Part shown: positions 11,482-18,488 of the stretch, piece by piece | Layout of the letters: each line of letters starts with the position of its first letter | Numbering within the stretch: position 1 is the stretch's first letter | Assembly: GCA_023853785.1 (NCBI GenBank) | Contig: JAJIRX010000654.1 | Span: forward strand, 1 to 21,100 | Reading direction: 5' to 3' | Source of the DNA: Psilocybe azurescens | Taxonomy: Eukaryota; Basidiomycota; Agaricomycetes; Agaricales; Agrocybaceae | DNA length: 21,100 bases | Program-made: the position numbers and the translations under genes | Notes under the pieces: generated by a model | What the model was told of the DNA's origin: nothing | Database searches by the model: none | Seen by the model: only the letters and a program-made list of their open reading frames with translations

Positions 11482-12093
11482 ATATTTCAATAAATCTCCG
11501 TACAACTTCGGCTTTTTGTCACCCTTATTTTCTTTCATAATGCAGAAGGTAATTTTCGTCAAAAGTAATATACGATGCTATCTTATTGAGTATCTACTCG
11601 TGTCTTGAATTGCGACAGTGATTTCATAGTGTACTGTTGGTGTGTTGTCGAAGAGGAAAGGAAACCGTGTGAATAAGCCTTGGGTGGCCTTTTGTGGTGG
11701 GCGGATTTTCATGCCGCTGATGCCGTCCTGCCGATCGCGGCATTGAAATCTGCTCTGTATAAGAAAGTGAGCGATCAAAATTAAGGTCCCTTTCCGACCT
11801 TCCCTTTTCTCCATGTTACAAAGGAATCTGAAAGGGCATTGTTCAAGTTCCAGGCATGAGTGATATTTGGGCGCATGAAAGCGAGTTGAAAGCGAGGGTT
11901 TATTCCAGCTGCAGATGAAAAATGGACTTGAAAGCGAGCTATGCGAGTTCTTCCAATACCGTACCCAATATATCGCCATCCCTTTGCCTCGCTCAGTGCA
12001 TACATAAGAAAACTTAAATCTCGTTTACTACCCAATTTATCCTTACCTTTCCTTTTTTCAATCTTAACTTAACAACTGCGACATTACATATCT
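11482..12093. other. Intergenic region between divergent genes, no gene recognised
   Basis: The WD40 gene (minus) and the next gene (plus) diverge from this side. Several overlapping minus-strand frames (11578-12035) lack domain-like features. A pyrimidine-rich tract precedes the ATG at 12094, as is usual upstream of fungal genes. Confidence 0.45.
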
Positions 12094-12962
12094 ATGGAAT
12101 CCTTCATTAACGCCTACTCGCGTATCACATTGCCTGTTCCTGGTGGAGCTTCCTGGTGGAACCCTCCCGTTATGTCAGAAGTACCTGGATCATACTTGCA
12201 TATCCCCACCCTCAAGTCACATCTCAGATCAATTTCTCGCCGATATTTCGCCCTCCTCCAGCTGTTCCTAAGGTAGGAATGCGGATTAACTGGGACTTGC
12301 GAAGTCCTACCTCTAGTCCATCTTCTGTAGCGAGCCCATTAGCCACCGATCCGTCGACACCACCTCCATCTAACCCACCCACCGCGGGACCATCCACTTT
12401 GCCCACAGCGGGACCATCGAGTGCGAGCTGGTCCTTCAAGAGTGGTCATAATCCCCAAGCTCGATAGGGGAACCTGGTCGCCCGGGCTCTGGCGGATTTA
12501 ATTTGGAAGACATCCTCCAGAACACTTACAACTGGACTAAGAAGGATGTGGAAACATTGTTGGTGAGAGTTTACTCCTATGTTAGCAGATATCTGTTCTT
12601 AATATCTTACTCTATCTTGCAGGCTTATATCCGCAGGGAAGCCACCAGGACACTTCGACTTAACGCTAGCTATCGCTCACAGAACCAGACGCTTATAAAT
12701 AAAATCTGTGAGATGGTGTGTGATCTATTTTCACTTTAACTATGTGTATTGACTTCACACAGGCCATGGACGCTGACCACTGGCCTGTATTGACCAACTA
12801 CGACAATTGCTGGCCTGTAAGGAGTGCGTTGAAACTCATCCTCAAGTACAAATCGGAAGCCTTGGCGGGCGGGTAGAAGGCAAGAGGGTGGCGGCCCGCA
12901 TTCGAGATGCGATCGACAATAGAGAGAAGTCGCATGAGCCTAGCAGCAGTGATGAAGTGTAA
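12094..12962 (+). CDS. Uncharacterised basidiomycete 'CWP' family protein, three exons, frame-broken
   Basis: The N-terminal part is low-complexity, rich in Pro, Ser and Thr (about 12250-12440), with a short tandem repeat around TAGPST. The conserved core starts at FNLEDILQNTYNWTKKDVET (about 12500-12562). It continues after a 60 bp intron (12563-12622) as AYIRREATRTLRLNASYRSQ, and after a 47 bp intron (12716-12762) as MDADHWPVLTNYDNCWPVRS. All junctions are phase 0 with GT-AG ends. The last part (RVAARIRDAIDNREKSHEPS, then a Ser/Asp tail, stop TAA 12960-12962) is one base out of frame with the core, and the N-terminal part also needs two shifts. From memory, the pattern 'SY--Q---I--I ... P-L--Y--CWP' is a widespread Agaricomycete family of unknown function, often downstream of a Pro/Ser region. 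ATG 12094 is the only good start upstream. Confidence 0.5.
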
Positions 12963-13658
12963 GTTGTGGCGCACTCATCTTGAATTCGGGTTTCTCTCCT
13001 TTCAGCATCGTTTTTTATTGCTTGTAGTTCGGGTTTGACACCCATTTACTTTTCTTTTTCTTTCCTTGGATCAGTCATTACTCTTTCCGATACAGTCTTT
13101 ACTCCATCATACAATTGTTATTTACGGACTCTCATACTTCTTTTACAAGTGCGATGGGTGGGATGAGAAGGGGAAAGCGTGAGAAAATAAGTGCGATGAT
13201 GATATCCGGAGCAGAATTTTATGCCGATAAAGCCGAGGAGGCGCTTTTCAAAAAGCGACGGCATAGAAATCGTCGTCAGCGATATCAAAGGCGCTGCTGT
13301 GACAATGTAACGCTTTCCTCTTCTTTCCAACCTTCTAGCACCTAGTTTGCGTTTCAGCCTGCCAAGTTCTGCTCAACTGTAGCTCACGTTTTCACCTATC
13401 TTGTTCAACCGCTCCTTGTATAAGCTTTCAAATCTGTAGAATAATAACAAGATATAGATAGTATAATGTATTCCACAACAATTCCACAAATAAAAGAGGA
13501 CACCGTGGACGAAAGCGTTAAGCGCCAAAGATTTGGTTGTGGTGGAAATGCATAGGTAATTAACGTACTTGGGACAGCCAGGAATGATAATGAAATGTTC
13601 TTTAACCCGTTGTGGTGTCGGTTTCTTCTCTCAATTTGGATGATTTTTCGCTGATTAG
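12963..13658. other. Intergenic region with one unsupported ORF
   Basis: This holds the presumed 3' region of the preceding gene, then pyrimidine-rich sequence. An open frame at 13115-13345 (plus) ends in a strongly basic Arg/Lys run, but it has no splice-linked extension and no recognised domain. I do not call it a gene. Confidence 0.4.
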
Positions 13659-13910
13659 TGTTTGGTAGATCCATCGACTCTGAAGGAAGACGTTGAGCAC
13701 CTCCACGAAATGGTAAAGTTTCAAAATTTTATACCTAGTGGTCCTTCTCCTGTTGAAACCTCAATCATGCATGATATAGATAGCTAGGATGACAACAGAA
13801 AAGGACGCATTCCTTGGTTCTTTGTGGCTGTCCCAGATGAACGTGCTGTTGAATGTGCGGCGTTGCAGCGATGTCGCCAGCACGTCGTACGGGAGTGGAC
13901 AACTATACAG
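13659..13910 (+). CDS. Partial gene: two spliced exons of an uncharacterised protein
   Basis: Exon 13659-13712 (CLVDPSTLKEDVEHLHEM) joins exon 13788-13910 (DDNRKGRIPWFFVAVPDERA ... REWTTIQ) across a 75 bp GT-AG intron, both in phase 0. A GTGTGT donor directly follows 13910, so the gene should continue. Downstream text (about 13960-14020, LLELHRLSLSGRDLILL) looks like a continuation but stops soon after. The upstream exon was not found, so this is either a decayed copy or a frame-broken gene. Function is unknown. The 'R-G-IP-(F/Y)-V-VP' pattern seems familiar from Agaricomycete proteins, but weakly so. Confidence 0.35.
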
Positions 13911-14770
13911 GTGTGTATATATATATTCCTAAAGCACACCGCTGAACTTGGTCAACTCCAAGTTACTCGAGCTACATCGCCTTTCTCTCTCTGGACGCGA
14001 TTTAATTCTACTATGATCTTAGGGTTGGGCAGGCGCGACGACCTGCGTTTCTGGAGCTACACGTATAGTCTCCAATCCATGTAAGTCTGATCACCATTGA
14101 ATAGCTTTCATGCTACCATGGATGATAACAATCGTTTGTTTAGACTACTCTCAATGCTTGCCTGGTGTCGTTTCAAGCTCATCAACCGCCATGGCCACAA
14201 AGCCAAGTTCCACCCCAAGTACCACCAGCAAGCCCGCAACATCTTCTGTCCCCGCGAACGCCGATGTCTGATCCGTCTCCTGCTTGCTCTGCGAGTCTCA
14301 CTTCTAGGGTGACAGGAAAACTCTCACATGTCGGAATCAACATTGCCATGTTCGACTTCGGGTGTTCGACTTTGGATGCAACTCTGATGGTGTGCGTCGC
14401 TTTCTGACCAAATGTTATTTGTGTTTCGTTGGCTAAAATGAATTTGAATTGCTCACTTAAATAGAGCTGCAATGCATCACTTTGCCAACGATGACGGATT
14501 CAACACCTTCCGCCCGCCTGTCGTCTGGCAATTTTTTTACAAACGATGTCATAATCAGCGCGATCAACCAGACGAACTTCGCTAAATATGATGACCTCGT
14601 TCAGGTGAGGGATTTTATGTCTCTGTTTGTCTATTTATCATTTATATGCTCGATAATTAGGCGTGCTTGGCTGTGAGGGCATCCTGTTGTTGACGTCCAC
14701 AACTATGCGCGGTTCAAAAGCAAACTAAGTATCCTTATTCGAATCAAACTGCCGGATGGACTTCTCACTT
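13911..14770. other. Probable decayed continuation, no clear gene
   Basis: Short frames occur on both strands: a Ser/Thr/Pro-rich frame starting at an ATG near 14191 (MATKPSSTPSTTSKPATS) and a frame at about 14482-14605 ending at a possible GTGAGG donor. None joins convincingly with the exons at 13659-13910. Confidence 0.35.
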
Positions 14771-14953
14771 TCATTCACTGTAGATTGGGCTAGCCTCCCA
14801 TCCTTCATCATTATCTAATTGCTCATCAAGGTCGCCATGGATCACAGAATGGACATGGGAAGCTGTTTTCGATTGATTCCAAACGCCGGTAATGTTTCTC
14901 TTTGCGTTCTTCTTTGCCTTACGAAAGTAATTAGTGATTTGTGGCTTAGGCAA
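14771..14953 (-). CDS. Small ORF with basic N-terminus and acidic tail, unknown
   Basis: This is a 60-codon ORF starting at ATG 14951-14953. It begins MPKPQITNYFRKAKKNAKRN and ends with an acidic stretch (HGDLDEQLDNDEGWE). The order of a short I-x-x-Y-F motif, then a Lys/Arg run, then an acidic tail is protein-like. It could be the first exon of a larger decayed gene or a transposon-related ORF, since nothing convincing follows downstream on this strand. The I-T-N-Y-F motif resembles the end of a PCNA-interacting (PIP) box, but the usual Gln three residues before the Ile is a Lys. It may also be a chance ORF. Confidence 0.25.
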   Translation of the reverse strand: MPKPQITNYFRKAKKNAKRNITGVWNQSKTASHVHSVIHGDLDEQLDNDEGWEASPIYSE

Positions 14954-15392
14954 TAGGATTTTGTGAAAATTTTAGGGGAGGAACAGCTCGATAAAATCCC
15001 ACCGAACTTTGGGATCATTCCATTCTTTGAAAAGAAAGCGATTCCGCTATTTTTCATGATTTTACCGGTTTTTTAAGGATCCGGCCAATATTTTAGGGTG
15101 TGCATTCCTTAATTGGCAATTTAAAGGGAACGGCTCGATAGAATGAGCTGAAAGTTGGTCGGGAAGCTCCTTAAACGGGATTCTACTGATTCCGATGGTT
15201 TTGGGGCCATGAATAAAAGCTGATTTTTAGTTGAGTTTGATTGTCCGTGACTGTAACGGCACTGGGATCGGGAACGGGATGGGAAATAACGGATACGCGC
15301 CGGCGGTGCCTGCGCGACGCCGTCCGATCTTGACGCGCATTACTGGAAGAACATGTTTATTGAGCTGGGATTCGGGATACCGTCGAACGGAA

Positions 15393-15489
15393 CAGCAGCA
15401 CCAACCCCAGCAACATCATCCTCAGCAACATCAGCACCAGCACCAACATGAACATAAACAGCATCAGCAGCGCCATCAACAACAGCAAA
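15393..15489 (+). repeat. CAN trinucleotide tract (CAG/CAC/CAA/CAT)
   Basis: About 97 bases are built almost wholly of CAR and CAY triplets. In one plus frame they encode a Gln/His run, flanked by an open frame from 15231 to 15539. In another plus frame the start of the tract reads as Ala/Thr/Pro/Ser and follows protein-like sequence (NMFIELGFGIPSNGT, about 15350-15395). On the minus strand it reads Val/Ala/Asp/Gly. It probably lies inside an exon of the gene ending at 15852. Confidence 0.6.
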
Positions 15490-15615
15490 ACTTCGACGCG
15501 GGCGTAGTCGCTGGAGCGCGACTGTCACAGTGCGTATAGATGATTTATCGTGTTCTTTTATATGACGTATTTTTAATCTATTTCCCTCTTTTTTCGTGAT
15601 AGATCGCCCTAGGTG

Positions 15616-15852
15616 ATGAAGCACCTTAGCCTGCCGCTCGCGGATGCGTGACGCCATTCGTTCGCGCGGCTCTCGGTGCTCATTCAGTCAAACGTGCGAC
15701 TGCTGTATATTCTGTGCGGATGGGAGATCAAGCTGGCGAAAGAATGCGCGGGTGGCGACGAGCGCAAGCTGAAGAAAGAGGTGGTTAGGACTCTGACTTG
15801 GCCTTATCTCTCCAAGGAAGTCCGTGCTCAGAATGAAAAGTTTTTGCATTGA
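15616..15852 (+). CDS. C-terminal exon of an unidentified gene, one internal stop
   Basis: From ATG 15616 the frame reads MKHLSLPLADA, meets a TGA at 15649-15651, and then stays open as RHSFARLSVLIQSNVRLLYI ... EVRAQNEKFLH to TGA 15850-15852. The sequence is helical and mixed-charge, with a short hydrophobic patch (RLLYILCGW). The TGA sits between GCG and CGC, so a CGA-to-TGA change would explain it. An AG acceptor precedes the exon near 15601, and upstream exons probably include the CAN tract. I do not recognise the family. It converges on the minus-strand gene 131 bp away. Confidence 0.4.
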
Positions 15853-15982
15853 ATGATCATAGCTTGCATATTTCTTCCCCTTCGGTCAAACTGGATCTAT
15901 ATGTGTGTGCTTCACCGCACTGTTTTATGTTACATATCATGTCGATCAAACCATACCCTTCCCATACCCTTCTCGTCACATT

Positions 15983-16541
15983 TCATCGCTCTTTTAAGTG
16001 GCCATACAGCGCCTTATATCTCCATCTTCTCCTCCTCATTCGACTCTTCATCACAGTCCCCCTATCCCTCCCCTTATCGCCCGAGCTACCGTCTCTCACG
16101 TCCTCCATAGCCTCTCCCGCTTCGTTGAAGGCTCCCGACGCTTCCTCGTTATCGATATCCATCTCCTCGTCCGACCGAGTGGCTGCATCCTTGGAGTTGA
16201 GATCTTCGGCGGGGAATAACTAACGTGAGCCGCGCTGGAAACTTGACGGCTAGCACAGCGACGACTCACCGAGGAGGGCCAACGCCTTCGTTATTGCATC
16301 GGTCGCGTCATCTCTCCCCTCTCGCTGGATTGTCGAGACTGCTGAACGGGTATGAGGCCATGACCGTCAAATGAGTCGATAGCGACATTTCCTTACCTTC
16401 TCGACCGCATTCATCGCAGTCTCGAGTCGCTGCAGACATGCATCTCTACCGCCTGGGCATCATTAGGTTAGTTTGATGAGCTATTTTCTTAGATATACAA
16501 CGACACTTACCTTGCTCTGTAGAAGAATTAGCGCCAGACAT
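15983..16541 (-). CDS. Intact four-exon gene for a 120-residue acidic/basic protein, unknown function
   Basis: Exons are 16511-16541, 16397-16452, 16270-16324 and 15983-16203; introns are 58, 72 and 66 bp with GTAAGT, GTAAGG and GTGAGT donors and AG acceptors. Lengths sum to 363 bases, exactly 121 codons with the TGA (15983-15985). The protein starts MSGANSSTEQGG at ATG 16539-16541. It has a helical segment (CLQRLETAMNAVEK, then DDATDAITKALALLD, about residues 16-48), an acidic middle (SDEEMDIDNEEASGAFNEA) and a basic C-terminus (MKSRMRRRRWRYKALYGHLK). The parts suggest a small nuclear or adaptor protein, but this is inference and I do not recognise the family. It is the only multi-exon gene here with no frame break. 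The second intron has earlier possible acceptors, but these lead to a stop. Confidence 0.6.
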
Positions 16542-16767
16542 TGATATTCGGTATTCGGTGTGAGTGCGTAGCGAGGATGTACTCGATGTGACGGATGATG
16601 GTGAAAAAGTTGATAGTGGGATTTGTGCCCGGTTTCTTCACGCGCGCTTAAGTATCGATTCACTTTGGCGTTGTCGTTTACAAATGGTTAACTAAATAGA
16701 TCTTTGCACTCTGTAGTCAGTAAAATACGCGTCTTTATCGCGTCAAATGGATTAAATTGAATGAACC
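16542..16767. other. Upstream region of the 120-residue gene
   Basis: Short non-coding stretch holding the presumed promoter of the minus-strand gene. No TATA-like or repeat element is clear. Confidence 0.4.
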
Positions 16768-16872
16768 GCGAGTCGATAATAAAGTACATTCAATTGTTTA
16801 AATGTCGTGTGCGAGTCGCCGTCGCTCGAAATGCGAATTCTTCGCGACTCATCGACTCGCTCAGCGAGTCGA
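16768..16872. repeat. Cluster of GAGTCG / CGACTC motifs with a hairpin
   Basis: GAGTCG or its complement CGACTC (some preceded by GC) occurs at least five times in about 105 bases. The last two form a hairpin with 9 bp arms and a 1-base loop (CGACTCGCT at 16853-16861, AGCGAGTCG at 16863-16871). No coding content is apparent. Confidence 0.6.
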
Positions 16873-16876
16873 ATAC

Positions 16877-17279
16877 TGTATGTTTCGATGTAAGGTCGAC
16901 ATACAGTAATTACATACATAAATTCTGTTTTTTTACTAACAGAAGTTCTGTTCTTTAACTGTAAGTTCTATTTACACAAGTCATATTTGTATAACATACA
17001 GTAATTATATACACCATATCTGTATGTTTTACATACAGCTATTATATACAGTTATTCTGTATCTTTGACAAACAGCCAAAGAAAAGAAGTCATGTTTATT
17101 CAGGTGTTTTATTTACTTACAGCTTAGAAACAGAAACGGTGTTTGTTCAAAATACAGCTACCGAACAGAATATATGTTTGATATCTGTATTATTTCTAAA
17201 CATAAATACTATATGTCATACTTACATCAATTCTTACATAAGTCATGTATATAAATCGCTGTATGTCAGACATACAGCG
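16877..17279. repeat. AT-rich island of CTGTATGT / ACATACAG palindromes
   Basis: About 400 bases dense in CTGTAT and ATACAG. Perfect hairpins occur at 17020-17038 (8 bp arms, TTT loop) and 17257-17279 (10 bp arms, CAG loop). The 20-base unit at 16899-16918 recurs 95 bp later at 16994-17013 with one difference. The island ends almost exactly where the LINE fragment begins. Base composition is clearly more AT-rich than the flanks. Confidence 0.7.
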
Positions 17280-17295
17280 GTCGGCGCCAGCAGTG

Positions 17296-17850
17296 AACGC
17301 CATGGGCGAGTCGGATCATATCCCGCTTCACTACTACTTTATCCATCTCTGCTGATTCTGGGGCCTCGCCCCGCAGAGCACTCAAATCTGACAAAGAGGA
17401 GCAAATCCGATTTGTCAGAGTCATTGAGGGAGAGTTTGCCATGAAAGTGGACGAACACGCTCCTCTCAACACACCCGACCAGATTGACGCGAGTGGCGCG
17501 AAGCTATCGCTGATTCGTTCTCTGCAGCATGGGAAACCTGTTCTAGAGAGGTCACTATTACGAGGGTGCTCAAAACCGTGGTGGACGGATGAGTGCTCAG
17601 TTGCGCTTCAGGCTTACCGGGAACATGGTCTCCTGAGGACTGGAAGCTTTACCGAAAGGCGGTCAAAAAAGCCAAACGGGTTTTCTTTGATTCCAGAATC
17701 ACAGAAATATCCATCACCAACAAGCGCACTTGGGACCTCATGTCTTGGGTCCAACAGCGCAAGTTACCACCGTGCGAGGCTATTCAATATCAGGGGCAGC
17801 CTTGCCACGCTCTTCCCCAGTTGTGGGATGCTCTCCACAACACTTATAAC
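17296..17850 (+). mobile_element. LINE fragment A (internal piece, endonuclease end to RT linker)
   Basis: This 555 bp block aligns along its whole length with 19176-19730 of copy B, at roughly 90% identity or more by eye with a few indels. It carries the end of the endonuclease domain (the DHIP region, now frame-shifted) and the linker before the reverse transcriptase (KVDEHAPLNTPDQIDA, KPWWTDECSVALQAYREHG). Both ends are abrupt: palindromic AT-rich DNA on the left and ORF1 sequence of copy B on the right. It is a dead fragment. Confidence 0.8.
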
Positions 17851-18488
17851 TGTTGATGTCCCCCGGTTCCAAGGTACTCACTATGACCTGGACCATCTCA
17901 CCGAACGGGATGAGGTTGCTTCGGCTCTCAAAGCCTCTCCCATCTGGTCCCCATCTCACATACTGTGCGGCAACCCCGCATAGTTCGTACTTCCAAGGCA
18001 AGCACTACTGCCACTGCTTTCTTTGACATCTGGGACACCGCATCCGGTGCTCGCACCCGCCAACTCATTGACAAACAGTTCATGTTCAGGGGTCGTCCCC
18101 TCTGGATACAGGCCTGTTCGAAGAGCTCCGGCGTCCCCCTCTGCACTTGGTGTTGGAGGTGGGGCCATCCCGTTGGTCGCTGTCATGCAGCTGCCGCTAA
18201 ATGTCCGTGCTGCTCTGGTCCTCACAAGCTGGAGGAGCACCGCGCTGTTGCATCTTGTTGCAAAGGGAATCCAAAGGCAAACCCCCACAGGCTCCAACGC
18301 CTTCTGGGGAGCCATGCCCTCATAACCCTCGCTGCCCCAACTGTGGAAAGAATCATGGTGCCCATGAGCGCGCTTGCGTGTTCTGGAGTCACAGGTTCAA
18401 TCCTCTTTGGGCTGCTGAGAAATATCGTCAGGTACGAGCGAATTTCATCAGCGCACCGTCAAACCCTAACCACTGGTCATTAGGATGA
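17851..18488 (+). pseudogene. LINE ORF1 (gag-like, zinc knuckles), N-terminally truncated
   Basis: ORF1 proteins of LINEs bind the element RNA. This remnant has the region before the knuckles (FFDIWDTASGARTRQLIDKQ, about 18022-18081). It then carries three Cys/His motifs in the usual LINE order: CTWCWRWGHPVGRC (CX2CX4HX4C), CPCCSGPHKLEEH (CX2CX3HX4H) and CPNCGKNHGAHERAC (CX2CX3HX6C). A frame change lies between the second and third motifs, near 18280. The stop TGA at 18486-18488 overlaps the ATG of ORF2. The N-terminal part is absent. Confidence 0.75.

Noticed and set aside
11578..12035. Overlapping minus-strand ORFs of 133 and 84 codons
   Set aside because: They overlap in different frames with no domain, and neither shows splice-linked extension.
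13405..13674. 89-codon minus-strand ORF with a hydrophobic stretch
   Set aside because: The hydrophobic part comes from AT-rich sequence antisense to a probable exon and intron; no signal for a membrane protein gene.
15849..16223. 124-codon plus-strand ORF rich in Ser, Leu and Pro
   Set aside because: It is antisense to the last exon of the intact four-exon gene, whose acidic and basic runs create the open plus-strand frame.
16877..17279. CRISPR-like array
   Set aside because: Repeat units are short and unevenly spaced, spacers are not of equal length, and the context is a fungal nuclear genome.
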